Origin: Oikopleura dioica
Lineage: Eukaryota > Chordata > Appendicularia > Copelata > Oikopleuridae
DNA: 64,000 bases
Assembly (NCBI GenBank): GCA_907165135.1
Contig: OU015569.1
Span: 4,526,001-4,590,000, forward strand
Direction: 5' to 3'
In this document: positions 36,901-50,212 of the stretch, in pieces
How the letters are laid out: each line of letters begins with the position of its first letter
Position numbering within the stretch: position 1 is the first letter of the stretch
Made by a program: the position numbers and the translations under genes
Notes under the pieces: generated by a model
Databases searched by the model: none
Told to the model about the DNA's origin: nothing
The model's input: the letters and a program-made list of their open reading frames with translations, nothing else

Positions 36901-39694
36901 AAATCTGCTTGAGATAGAAATCTGTCCTTTTGGGATATTTTATAACTGCTGCTTAGAAGGACGGGAACTCGATATAAAGTTGGAGTCGGCCCCGCTGCGG
37001 TCGAAATCTGAATCTGCATCAGGAAGAGCTGCTCGTATAAAATATCAATCCCAAGAGTCAATTTATTTCGCGCAGCGCTGTAATCGACGGCCAGAGTCGA
37101 TTTGTCTTGCTTTTTCCGTTATCTACGTTTTATTTAGGGAGGAACACATCTTAGCTCTCAGCAGAGATGTATAAAAACGCCTTCTGTGTTTTTTGAAGAT
37201 GAGTTTCGATTAGATATTCGAGCTGTAATTGTTTATTTCGCTGTAATTGCAGGGCGGGTCAAGTTTGACATGCATGAGTAGAATTGTATTTGGAAAATCG
37301 AAGTTTGCGAATTGTGGAGCAAAGAAGACGCCGCCCCTCTTCAAGTGGCAATTATTCGAATTGCAAGTTGGCCATTATCGATGTGGCGGGGTTGATCTCG
37401 GCGCTACTCCTCGAGTGCCACAATTAGCGGAATGTGACACTGCAACTGTGAAAATGTAAATTCATTTGAAAGGCGGAGAAAGCCGATTGCTGATAATTGA
37501 GAGCGCATTCCGACTGATGACCCGAAATTCTAGCGCCGCAAATTATTACCTGAGAAAACGCTTAATAAAAACTACGCTAATTAAAAACATCTTACCTCTT
37601 TTTTTCAGTGCCCCTTCAAAACGAGCTGCGCAGAACTCTCTTCTTCGTCAAGTTAGCTCGTAATAAAGCCTGAGATCATTTTTTCCTCGATTTTCATAAC
37701 GATCTTGAGCAAGTTTGGTTACTTCCGGGGCTGATTGAAGTCGCCACCGAGAGTGACAGTAGCGACTTGTAGTAGTGTAAGCTGTTGTATAGTTTTTCCC
37801 ACGCGTTTACAAATGTCACTTTTGAAATGCGCAGTTTGATTCTGCCGTCCGAGAATACGACAATGATCTGATGTCTCTACCAGATTAGAACTGGCCAGTC
37901 CCCTGCCAATTCAAACTAAAAGACTAGGCTTCAGATTTCCTTTGCGATGAAGAAATGAATGAGAAATCTGTTCTTTTCAACTTGTAAAAAAATGGTCGAC
38001 ATTCAAAAAATTCAAAAAGAAAAAAGTAAGATGTTGTCGATCATCGCTTCCAATTTGTTCATTTCCGAGAAAATTATAATTTGGAAGTTGGTGCTTTGAT
38101 TCGCGAAATTAGGACCCTTGACATTGGGTTAAAGGATATCTTTGAAATTAGCGGCCGATAAGCGCCCATTTGAAGATTTAATCCCGAGTGACATTTCCGC
38201 CACTTCTGGAGACATTCTACATCTAACTTACAGTAAAGCGCATAAACATATAAATTGCGTGTTCGTTCTAAAACCGCTCTAGAATGGCAAAGGCCTCGCT
38301 GTGCATTCGGCAGCGGCAAATCGCTTTTAATTTTATTTTGGAAAATATATTTTGTTTGAAAGGTCGATGTAAACGAGAGTGTTCTAGAGCTGGCGTCTGG
38401 AATTCGGCAGGGTACGCCTTAACCCGCTGCCGACCTTATCACGCACAATCAAACAAATATCCAGCAACAAGTTAATCGTCTGAGACTCACAAATCAGAGA
38501 CAATATACAAATACGGCGGCGGAGAACTGCCTTTAGAACTTTGCCGCGCGAAAAACAATTCCGCCTGACGCAATCCGCGAATTTGCATCCCCAGATTGTC
38601 GCGCCAGCCATTTTTACGACAACAACGATTTTTTGCAAAACCTTCGCTTCTCAGCCTTCTTTCAGAAACTGTGTTTTCTCCAAGAGAAAATGTAGTCTTT
38701 GGACAGTTCATAATAGAAAATAGATTGATCGGTCTTTAAACTTGTTGATGTTTTGTAACTGCGGGCTGACTATTTACTAAATTTGTTGGATAAAGACCCC
38801 CTGTGCGGTTTAACATTTTCCTCTCAGAAAGTAATCAAACGCGATCAAATTAAGGTCAAGGCAATATTGCAATAGTCATTTATCTTTATTAATAACGGCC
38901 TTTATTGAAAGAAAAGTTTTTTCGGCTCTCCAGAGAGCCCTAAACCATATCTTTAAATGAATCTGAAAGGTCTGTCTTACTGAACAATGCTTTTATCCAC
39001 ACTCTTTGCAGTCAAAACCTAAAAGACAATTTTGACATATTTGGCTTGAAATTAGTGTAAATCTTCTTTCAGGAATCACTATTTCGGTGCCATTTACGGA
39101 GTTCTATTCCTTGAAAAGAGCGTTCAAGAGCGTCCAGGATGCCCTGGAGAAGAAATTAAAAGTGTCAGTGGGAATTTCCAATTCGGATGGTGTGATGTGC
39201 AGCACACGTCACATGTGTCACTTTTTGGAATAATTAAAACTGTATAAAACGAGATTTGCGCCGCAGACAGCGAATTCAAAACAATCGACATCCGGAGTCG
39301 CATCCCCTGACCCTGCAACTAACCCGTTTTAAATTTTGTTGCCGAAATGTTGACACCCTTAAGCGATTTCGCTTCTTGTAAGAGGAGTAGGGATAGTGTT
39401 ATCGTTTCACCTGCCATTCATCAAAAAAGAATTACGATAAGCGGTGGATATATGATTCCAATATAATATGCATATAATTGTATGCGATCGACGTAATTGT
39501 ACATTATGCATTGGACTGGGTGTCGAATTCGATCTTTTGCGAGGTGAAATCAAAAACCGCCCCTTGCGAGCACTTTCAAGACCCAGCTCCAAATATTGCT
39601 TCATTCTACTTGCTCAAGAATAATTCCAAAAATGAGCGAACAAAAGTACCAATTTATCGCGCACTTCTTATTTTTATTCCAGCACCCTTCTGAA
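30936..39694. other. Long non-coding region
   Basis: About 8.8 kb without a gene I can support. The ORFs here are short and without domains. AT-rich tracts alternate with GC-richer islands. In such a compact genome this is likely regulatory DNA of the neighbouring ARID3 gene, which is an inference from position. No CRISPR-like, rRNA or tRNA gene is seen. Confidence 0.5.
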
Positions 39695-40158
39695 TGGTCG
39701 GAAAAAATATAAATTTTCAATTTTGACAAAAATTTCAACTTGGGAATAAATCATTATCTTGACCGTTTTTGTCATCGTCGAAACTCTAGAGAACACCTGG
39801 AAAAAACTTTTTTTCATAGCCTGGGGCGATTCTGAGGCCATTTTCATGAATTTTCTACGAACTGCCATATCTCACGTGACAGATGATGAAATCACGTGAT
39901 TGATATATTTTTAGAAAGCTCAGCTTCTGAGGATTGGGGGAAAGAAAAGAAATTTGAAAAAAATCGATTCTGAATGACGAAAATTAATATTTTAATTTTT
40001 TGGCCAATCAGCAAAAACCGATTTTTCGGAAAAATTTTTGCTTTCCCCCAATCCTCAGAATCTGAGCTTTCCATTGATACTTGGATCATCTGGTTTCAAA
40101 GAGTATCACGTGAGTTATGGCTGTTCGAAGGCCGAAAATTTATATTTTTTCCGGCCAA
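39695..40158. mobile_element. Second fold-back (MITE-like) element
   Basis: Inverted halves: GGTCGGAAAAAATATAAATT at the left end matches TATATTTTTTCCGGCC at the right. An inner pair is GCTCAGCTTCTGAGGATTGG against CCAATCCTCAGAATCTGAGC. The centre (39950-40020) is AT rich and itself near-palindromic. No coding capacity. It is not related in sequence to the element at 7701. Confidence 0.75.
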
Positions 40159-43100
40159 TGCAAAAATCTTCTTGGAATTCGAGAGGTGTTAGTTTTTTTT
40201 TGTAAAATCGCATTTGAAGAGATTTACCGCTAGAAGGTACTTGATCACGTGGTGATATTAGCCGATGTATCCACTTGCGAATGCAGCTAATAACGTTAAA
40301 CGATTTAGAAAGGGCGCGGCCAAACGAGCCTTTAATTGAGTGACAGATCCGACCGCCAAATCACAAAGTTTTCCAATCACTCTTGAATTATACATTTCAG
40401 CCCTTTCAAAAACGCACTTGCTCTTTCAATTCAAATACAAAACCCGTCCTTAGATTTTCAATTTAAATTGTCCGGACACAACGGAGTGAGACAAACCAGA
40501 TTTTTTCTTGCAAAAAAGAGCGGTGAAAATCGACAGAATGATCAGGGTTAGGGATGTGCAGCCACAATAATTCGACTTGGAGTAAATTCGGTGCGGGAAG
40601 GGACAAAGAGCAAGTTATTTGAAGAAGGCATAGCTCGATGAAATAAGCAAAGATATTAGCGCACGTGATTCGACATATGCACATGTCTCGCGTTTGAGAC
40701 TACTATGCAAGGAATTTTAAGATTAATCAATTTATCGCAAGTACTAATTAAAATACCAGATCGGCGCATAATTTAAAAGTCCAGTTCTACTCTCTTTCTC
40801 TCTTGCCTTCTTGCCTTTTTCTGTATTAACTCTTCCGAACAGTTTGGTCAGATAAAGTTCGATTGAGTAATTGTGCGTTACAGTTTCGGAAATACAGCGT
40901 TGTTTTCGGGTGGATTGACGGGTTGTTTGTCAGCGGCTGGTCTAGCCGTAAGGGTGGAGCAGTTTCGATTTATTCAAAATATAAAACGAATGTAAATAAC
41001 GCTGTCAAGCTGTCGAATGCGATGTTACATCGGCGCGGTTACATGTACGCTAGAAATGAAAATTGAGAGAGTGACACTTATTTAGATATTGCCCAGAGTA
41101 TTAGAACGGATCTCCGCCGCCCAACACCAGAAATGGCACTAAGATCGGATTATACACCCGCCTCCAAGAGCAGCTAAGTAGTAAACTTGCCAATTGCAAT
41201 TGACGATTAGAGTTTATTCGATTACGAGCGCCCTTGCTCCGTGACCCTTTGGCATTGAATGGGAATCACAATCACCCGCGAGTGATAATTGATGATACAA
41301 TTATTTCTTTCAAATTTAATTGTCTCGCTTTTGACGATTCCTTCTGGCGCTTTCAATTTTCGATAATGAGCAAATTTCGCAACTAACTGCGCCGCAATCA
41401 ATACTGCATCACCCGCTTCTATTCAATCAGCAATAATAATGACACCGATTTGTTAAATAATAGGTTTCTTTGCTTCTTCGTAATTCGTAATTTCTAGTGT
41501 AATTTCAATTAACTTCGTTCTTTGAGGCTGCCAATGAGCGGAATCTGCCCTTGCAGATTAGAAGTTGGAAAGCAACAGTAGCTACAGTACTTTGTAGGAC
41601 ATTAGAGGGGTTAATAAGTCGCTAGCGACTATGCAAATGCATATTAACACTCTCTGTTTAGTTTGCCCGTCATATCTTCATGTAAGATCAATAATTTCTG
41701 CTTGAATTATCGATGCACATCTCCACCCTGGGCAAGGCAAGTTTGAAACTTACTAAGTATCAATCATTCAATTTTTCAAGATCTACATATATTTTGGACT
41801 GCGCCCGATCGCCGGCTGTACACCCCACCGATAATTGCTTCAGAATTGCTAACAACAGATTTCATACGCCAAATTATCGACACCCCATTTCGATTGAATG
41901 GAAACAAAAACTCAAAAATTAAAAGGCCTCTTTCTCCAAAAATTTTGAATTGGAACAATGCAGTTGATAAAACTACTCGAAAATCAAACCCAGCATTCAA
42001 GCGATTATGAGCAACTTTTTCCTTGATTAAAAATACCAGAAAGTACCATAATCAGCAAATAAAAAGAGTCAGTTTTCGGCTTGCGAAAGATGTGTTAATG
42101 CTTTCGGATGGGTTAAACTGCTCTTAAATGGCTAATAAAAGGTACATTCGTGATTGTCGATGGGATTGACCCCGCGTTCGAAATATAAAGCCCGTAAAGT
42201 GGCCACCTGCGAAATAGGCTGCTTTGAAATTCTTAATTATTATTTACTTATCATAATCACGAAATTATTGAAGAATAGTTGGGAATTAATTTTATGACTT
42301 ATGACAGTGTTGGCATTTGATGGATGGGTAATAAGCATGTTTGATTGTGGGAGAATGATTTGGATAATGACTGTTTGATTCTCCTATTAACCTTTCAGCG
42401 TCCTCCGAGTCACAAAGGAGCCACGTCCGGCCAGCCAGAATTACCAAGTTACGACCTACAAACGTAAATCGGACCTGGAGGAAATTATAATCCATTTACG
42501 GCTGATCGAATAAACGCACATCAAAAGCTGATGAAAAGGTTGTTTTGAAACGTGCTGCGCGGGGTTTGTTTGTCCCTTGTTTGTGGAGCTGGAAAAGTAA
42601 CGGGCTCCTTTGAAGAGTCACAATGGAGTTATATGGCTATGTCCGGGAATGGGATTATTGATTAAATCGCACTGTAGCTCTTTTGTCGCCCTGCCTTGGT
42701 ACCCCGGCCGCCGATGATCGGCCCCTCATGCAGAACCGCAATCACTCGTCATCTTTTCACGCTTTGCTAATTCGCGGACAGTCCGATTTCGCGAATTTTC
42801 TTCCGCCCGGAAGTGATTAACCCGATTCTAATCCTCCTTATCTCGACTCTGATTGTTCCTGTATTGTGCATTCGATCCATCTCTCCAAGAAAGTACAATT
42901 TCTTATATCTGTTCAATAGAATTGACTGCGCTATCGATAGTGCTTTTATTTTCGCATCAGAAGTTTTCCTCTTTCGCTTGCTTTGAATCTGTAATTGCCA
43001 GAAATTGGCTAATAACATTGCGGATAGCCCTTAGAACGGAGAGAACAAGAAGGCGTTCTGAATTTACCAAAATGTTGGAATTTATGATTGGTATAGGCAA

Positions 43101-43258
43101 TTTGCGGGTGGGGCAGTGTGGTTGCGCTTTGCTCCTGCTCAAGATCAGCCATAATTCGATTGAATGCGATCACTCCAAATGCCATAAATAATGAAATTTC
43201 TGCTTTCACTGCGATTCACTTTCAATTCGGGAGAGAGCTCTATTTTTGTTGATTTTTC
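40159..43258. other. Non-coding region downstream of ARID3
   Basis: About 3.1 kb with no supported gene on either strand and no repeat I could define. It lies past the 3' end of the ARID3 transcript. Confidence 0.5.
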
Positions 43259-43264
43259 TTTATT
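43259..43264 (-). terminator. Poly(A) signal of ARID3
   Basis: AATAAA on the minus strand 556 nt after the ARID3 stop codon, giving a 3' UTR of about 0.55 kb. Confidence 0.55.
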
Positions 43265-43819
43265 TGAGTAATCGTTTTAAATACTAATCTGTACAACTAT
43301 ATTGGCATGGGAAAAGGCCGATTGTGCTTGTAGTGTCTATTTGAATATGAAAAGGGCGAGTTTAACCGGTTGAGCCTGTAGGACAGTAGGGTCGATTTCA
43401 TCACGCTTAGAAGTAACCAAAAGAAGCAGGTATATAATTAGAAAACAGTATATTTGAAAGATGTACAGTTGGCGCACACACGCAGCTAGAAAAAAAAATA
43501 GAGAAGTGTTTCGTTTCGAGTCTATATACAGTCAGAATGGAGGAGATAGGTACTTGTTCAAACTTAGCCAGCATTACACGTGCTTCTCGGGTTCTCCTCG
43601 GATCAGTGTACTACTGGCGAGCATTGTGATAGTATTGAAGTGTGTACGTGTGCACTGCGCAAATGTTCAAAGTGTAAGGAATTGCACGAGAGTTTTTTAT
43701 CAAAAAAGCTTGAAGAATTTCAGGCCAGCAGATCGGTCTTCCGTTCGCGACGGTACTGCTTCACGTGAATTTTTATAACTTGTTAAGTTAACCCTCGGGG
43801 AGCTGCTGGAGCTCGACAT

Positions 43820-46800
43820 CTACTGCGGCGACTTTGGCATGACGGTAGTGATCTGCTCGTCGGCGGCATCCGCAGCAACCGGGCTTTGTACTTTTTCGCT
43901 TTGCTCGGGCGTGTGGCTCTTCTTGGCTTCGAGGTAGGTCTCCTCCATTTTGGCGAAAAGAGTGCCTTCGTAGACGACGCCATTCACGCAGATCGACATG
44001 TTGATGGAGCCAGGGTTCTCATCGTCGTCGGGGTCGCCCTCTGCTACATCGAGTTTCGCGTCCATATTTGCGCTGAGACCTGGGAACAGACGTCCAAGGG
44101 CCGCGGCAGTGACGGCGGAGAGCGGGTTAGAGGACGACGTAGAAGGCATGGCAGTTGGCGTGGGCTTAGCTGTATCGCTGCTTGTCGTAATCTGCGTTGA
44201 GGCGACAGCGGCGGCAGCGTTGGCCTCGGCGTTACGCTGGGCGAGGGCGGCGAGGGGAGAGTTCAGGGGGAACTTGGGCGTTTCCAAGGCAGCGCTGGCA
44301 GGAGGAGAAGAGGTCGACGGGTTAGAGGCAGCGGACTGGGCAGCAGCAGCGGCGGCGAAGCCGGGCAAGTTGGCTGGATTGAAACCGGGGAGGCCGGGAA
44401 TAGCACTCGACGTCGGCGGTGGTAAAAGTCGGAGAGTTTTCGGAAGGGGAGACTCGCACTCGTCGTTCTCGCGCTCCCGTTTGACCGGCGAGCCAGCGCG
44501 TCCTTGCACAAGTTGTTGGACTGCTTTCGATTGTGCGGCCGCCTAAATCACTTTTGTTAGGCTTGATCTTTATCACGTGATGCGGGAATAAACAATCATC
44601 CTTGTGTGTATTGAGATTGATCCTACAATTACTCTAACTTAGGGCCTAAAGGATTCCTCCCTCCTAAGCCGCATTAATCTGGTCGGAGCTAATACCGTGC
44701 TCGCCATCTTATCCGGATCGAACAAAACAGTCAATATATCTTTATCGACTAAACTAAGCTAAGCAGATCGTAGAACTTTTTATCACTAACAAGGCGAAGT
44801 CAAAATTGTTAATACAGAGATCTTTCTTGAAATCTCGAAATCTTCTATTTCAATTAAGGCTCTCACTATGTTTATTTGTGTAGATAGATTCAAAGAAAAA
44901 TTTTGAGTTTGCTGTTCCTACCTTAGCATGGTTCTGCATTGCCTCCAGAGCGACCATTGCTGCCATGTGCTGTGCGTTTGCTGCTTGAAGAAGTTGCTGC
45001 TGTTGATTGGAGATAAATCTCTCTTCAGGTCGAATAGGTGGCACTAAAAAGTTCGTTACGTGCTGCTCGGGATCACAACTTTCTACACCTTCTGGGTTCA
45101 TATTTTACGTGCTCTTTTTCGAAGTTAAAAAATCACTATCGCGAAACTAAGGGCGCGGAAGGGAGCTCGCGTTACCGGGCTCAATTGGCTCAAACTGTTC
45201 ACCGACGGCTCACCGACGGGCATAACGCGCCTTCTAGCTTTTGAGCGATTTGAACGCTGCATCAAGAGCCGCAATTTAAATCATTTAATCACAAGAAGCT
45301 GCAAGACTTACTTCCTCCGGGGAGTCCTAGTCGAGGTGGCATTCCAGCGCCAGGCATGTTTCCAAAGGGATGCATGTTGGGCACTCCTTCAGGGAAGCCA
45401 TAAGGATTGCCGTAGCTAGGTCGGCGGCCTTCGCGTCGGTTGCCGTCAATCGCTGCTTGAAGCTCGCCAGGTGAGGACAATTTTTCTTTCTCACATTCGT
45501 ACGGGTAAAGGTATTTCATGTACCTAAAAATCGTTATTATCTTGCTCCGAGCTGCCAAGAAGGTATTTCAATTCAAGCGCTGTTGTCACTTACTGTGTTC
45601 GGAGGGTGAAAGCCGCGGAGGTGATCGAGCTGGGCAAGTTGAGTCCCTTGGTGATTTCGCGCCAGATCTTCTTGTTGATGACTTCGACGAGGCCTCCCCG
45701 CTCAACAACGAGCTTGTACAGTCGGTAGAGATCGAGTACTTGCTTCGCCATTATGGGGATTCTGCTCACTGGCGTGCCTAAAGAACCATTAAGAACTTTG
45801 CTTATGATAAGCCGCGGGGACAATAATTAAAGCTAAACTATTCCAGATTTGAGTCACGCTTAGCATAAATATTTAGGCATAGCGAATTTCCGCCGCGAAA
45901 TCATCGGTTTAATAAGAGAAAAGAAGATCTTAATTAGCAAAATGGATTAAAACATTTGGGCCTTGGGAGAAGCGGAAAGAGAAAAAAACGAATCCAATTT
46001 TCACGGGCGCCGGAAATGCACCTGCCAACGTGTTAAATCGCCGCGGAATTAAGGGAGGGACGGACACTTACCTCGCTTCTGCATGTAGGTGAAGAGGTCG
46101 TCGAGGAATTCTTTGCGGCCGGGTTCGTCGTCGATTTCGTAAAGCTGAAAGGAAGAATTAACAAGACGCAAAAGGTGAGCTTCGCTTTTCCTGGCAATGG
46201 TCGGGCCCCTGTGGACATATTATCAATTCTTCAATTATGCAAGTAATTAAAATAAAAAAGTGATATAAATTATTTCGCGCCAATCCCAAATTGCTAATTT
46301 TCAGTGATAAATAATTGATTGATGAAAGCAATTTATATTCATTATCGAACAAGTTAGCGCGGCGCCCAGGCTTTCTCCTCCTTTTTTATATCAATGCGTG
46401 CCTCATTCAATTAGTATTAATCAGCCATTCATAAAAAATGCGATGACTGCGAGGAATCAAAAATTTTGCTTTCAAAAAAAATGATCTGCCAAAAGGGTAT
46501 CTTCTCAATTTTGGATTTGCAAAAAATAGAGTTGGAAATTCGGAGCGACATTCTTTCGCAGAAAGGCTTCTTCTTGTGGCTGTGAAGTATGCATATCATC
46601 GATATCAATTTAAAGTTTTTGATCATTATATTTAAAATTGTGGCCGAAATGCTGTGGTCTAGGCGCGAGAGGTACTTTTGATGGCGCCGCCCGCAATTAT
46701 TCGGCTTTATTTCAGACTCTCCTCTCGCCCGTGCAAGAAGTGGCGCCTTAATTAGGGTACCCTTAGCAGACTTGTATCACGTGTTCCTGCCTCTTTAATT

Positions 46801-49800
46801 GAATACGATATTATATCGAAATGGCTCCTGCGGGAGTGGCCGCCCGATCGAAATTTCGGCAGAGCATTAACCAGCCGCGAAATCGAACATCCAGAGTCGA
46901 ATTAATCACAAAGCAAATCGCAATTTTAATTGCAACCACCCTGACTCGCGCTGCGGCCGAATCGCGAAAAGCCGATTTCCCGATTTCGGAATTCATAATT
47001 TCAACTCTTTGCCTGTTTATTGGCTCCATCTCATCAGACTTGACGAGTTCATTAAGCTTTAATTAAAAACAGATCTGAGCAGAGAGGATAATTGGAATAA
47101 TTGTCCATATTAACCGAAAGCAGCTATAAGGGGAATATAAAAATTGATTGCCATCCGATGTGGAAATTGTTAAAATGCGAGTCGCGTTTTTATGTTTATC
47201 GGCCCCTGTGGAAATGGGGCGCCCATCGAGACACAAAGCGAATTCTCTTATCGCGCCACCGTTTCCCACTGTGCATTAACGATAAAAATATAAATCAACA
47301 CTTTGATAAACTGAGTGCCCTGTGGTGCGCCGAAATCATTTAAATATGGAATGGAGCCCTCTCGAATCCGTTCTCAGAGCCACGAAAATTACAATATTTA
47401 TCGTAAAGGCTGCGGTCTCACTCCACAGAAGCTCGAGTGCCCGAAATTCGCATAATTATTCCACTCTCCAAATCTACTCTCCAAATCATCCCATAATATC
47501 CCTTCTCGCTAAGGTTTTTATAACTTGCTAATTGAACGAGTACTGCTCGTGCATTTCGCCTCTTTGATGCACGGAAGAATTTATCCCGGCCGAAGGAATT
47601 AAATCCCGATTCGAGATAAAAAGGAGATCCGACACTCTGAATTTCGCGTTTTTACGAGAGTCACGCCTGAGAGGAATGAGAGCGTTTTTTTAATCGAATG
47701 AAATTAATCAAAAGCTACAAATAGCATCCAGCGGAAGTCGCGACTAATCTGCTAACGATTATTGAGACTCTCAATTTGAGAGTAGATCTGGGTCTTCTTA
47801 TTCTGTTTGAAAAATCCACGAAATTATACCTGTTTGAATTGCTCCTCGAAGGTCCAGTCTTGTTGGTTGGAGGAGCTGTTGCCGTTTCCGGAATTGGGTG
47901 TCGACGGCTGAGGTGTCGAGGGACTGCCACCGAGGGGATTGGCGTCCTGCTTGAAGCCGTTGAAGGGTGTCGAGTTCTGTTGGATGTGGAGACGCTTCTG
48001 GGCCTCGGCTGCGATTGCCTGCACGGAGCGCTGAATGAAACTGTTACTCAAAGCCCGGAAAGTGCGCCTAAGAGGCAGCAAAAAGAAGAGCTCCATATTT
48101 AATCGAAATGATAAATATTATGGCACTCAGGACAATTGATACACCTTCCGCATTCTATTTTTGGTATGCGAAAATGCCCAAATACCAGATCAATTTAAGT
48201 AATGAAGAATTAATCGAAATGTTGCTTCGATTCTTGCGGCCAGGTGGCTTTTAGAATTTGCATAACGAGGCGACTGTAGTTTCGTAAAAGTGGTTAAAGT
48301 GGTAATCCTCATAAATCGCGCAGTTGAGTGGTTCAACACATGAAAGGGCTGCTGATATTTTAATGTACTTATTTGATATTGGACATGATGATTTTTTATG
48401 TCGTTAAATGGTCTTTGATCTGGGCAAATGGCTCAGACGGCCTGGCGCATGGATCATCGACGCACCACTAATTAATTTTTGTTTTTTCACATCGTTAATA
48501 AGCATCGTAATTTGCAGATACATTTCGCGACATAATGTCAAATGGACAGCTATTTCCGAAAGATTAAAGCCGCCCCGGCCGATCATATCAATCCCAGCCA
48601 TTCGAAAGGGCAATAGCCTCATCATTTTACGCACCAAAAAAAGAAAAAAAAACAAGAGAAGTAGTAAAAAATCAATCTAATGCAAACCCTTAAAAATAAT
48701 TTTAAGGGGCTGAAAGAATCCTTTGTGGCTGCTCACCTGGGCGAGTTGCTGGTGCTGAAGCATGGCCAGCTCGCGCACGCCCTGGGGCAGGTTGGAAGGG
48801 TCGAAGTTTGGCAGACTAACCGGCAAGTTCTGGGCGAAGCCTGGCGGGAAACCGGGAATGTTGAAGTTTGGCACGGGTAGGCCATTGCCAGTATTTGCTT
48901 TGTTACTGTCGGTGTTGATCTCTTCGACGTCATCGGCGGCGTTGTCGTTGCCGCTGTCGCTGCCGCGGCTTCTGTTCTCGTTCGACTGTGAAGGTGAGGG
49001 AGTGCGCCTGGATTGTCCGGCCGCTGAAGGCAAAGATTATTTCAAATTCTAGAATTGATGCGCTGGCAACACCAAATATTTGCATAAATTTCAATTCAAC
49101 AAACCAAACAAACCAAATTAAATCCCTTTTTCCAGCTGATTGATTTTGTCAAACTTGCGATTTAACTATCTTTCAAGAAGCCGTGAGCGGTTTCTTCCAA
49201 GTTTCTACCTTCCCTTTGATAAAGAAAGACGCATGCGGCTTTTTGGTTAAATTTTGTGATGATCAGAAATTTGGGCGAACTTGTTCTGAGGAGTAAAGAT
49301 TACCTTGTGCACTGTGCATTGCCTGCATGGCCTGTTGGAGGGTCTGTTGTTGTTCGAGGATTCGCTGTCTCTGGAGACTTTCCATCACAGAGTCGAGCTT
49401 GGTGGAGTTGAGTCCGGGGAGGCCAGAGATCATTCCTGGCGCGCCGGCTGCCTAAAAATAGAAAATGAGAGTTCAAGGCGAGCACCAACGAGTTAAGGGG
49501 CCTTGGAGCGAGTTAAGGGGCCGTGCGCGTATCTCTACTAAGCAGGTAGGTACCAAGTCACTCTCACTTTACATTTGATAATTGCGCGAGATCGAAATCT
49601 AGAAATATCTGACGCTGGAGCGTGCCCAGATCAGCCAATTTGGGATTGTCGCCTCCGGCTATTTCCGAGCGGCTGCTGTGGCCAAATATGCAACCTTTGG
49701 CCCCAGTGTCATATCTGGCACATTAAATTTTATATTAACAAGTTCACCTGTCCCCGAGCGAGCGCGCGCGCTAAGCTGCAAAAAAGGTTCGCGCGGAGGC

Positions 49801-50212
49801 CCTACGCAGCCACAGACAAGTTCGCCCAGTTCGCCAAGCCTCCTTAAGGTTACACGCCTGGATAGGCGAACACAGTGCCCAAGGCACACGGGAAGCACGC
49901 TCTTTGGGCACAGGGGAAGTACTCACAAACTCAAGTAACTGGCATTTTGTAGAGTGGGAGCAGCGGAAAAAGGTGACTTTGATAACTGTACCCCGGGCGA
50001 GTGAGAGTCTCTCTGAGCCTAAGTCTGCGCTTATCAAGTTTTCTGGAAAGTGATCTTGTCGCGCTTTGATTCCTTAATCTGGCGACGCAATATTAAAATC
50101 ATTCGCTGATTAGGCCGCGAATTAAAACACCCACTCGCCCTTATTAGCTAAGTAGCATACGCGTAGTCTTTATTAAGGAGCAAGGAGTTACCTGTGTCAT
50201 ACTCTCCAGCAT
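43820..50212 (-). CDS. ARID3: ARID3/dead-ringer (BRIGHT) transcription factor
   Basis: Nine coding exons: 50192-50212, 49304-49451, 48737-49023, 47830-48030, 46072-46144, 45594-45777, 45312-45523, 44922-45043, 43820-44542. They sum to 657 codons without a phase error. The extended ARID (residues ~211-340) has LYEIDDEPGRKEFLDDLF, RIPIMAKQVLDLYRLYKLVV, GGLVEVINKKIWREI and YPYECEKEKLSSPGELQAAI. A later REKLES-type region contains INMSICVNGVVYEGTLFAK. Low-complexity Pro/Ser/Ala stretches fill the rest. The protein would bind AT-rich DNA and act as a homo-oligomer in embryonic patterning. The first coding exon has just seven codons, and its intron is 740 nt. The introns, up to 1.7 kb, are far longer than those of the neighbours. 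Confidence 0.93.

Noticed and set aside
36701-37174. 157-codon plus-strand ORF
   Set aside because: It starts at a TTG, shows no domain or signal, and lies in AT-rich non-coding DNA.
43461-43778. 105-codon plus-strand ORF
   Set aside because: Lies opposite the ARID3 3' UTR with no domain.
43998-44546. 182-codon plus-strand ORF
   Set aside because: It is the antisense shadow of the last ARID3 exon, whose frame carries the REKLES region.
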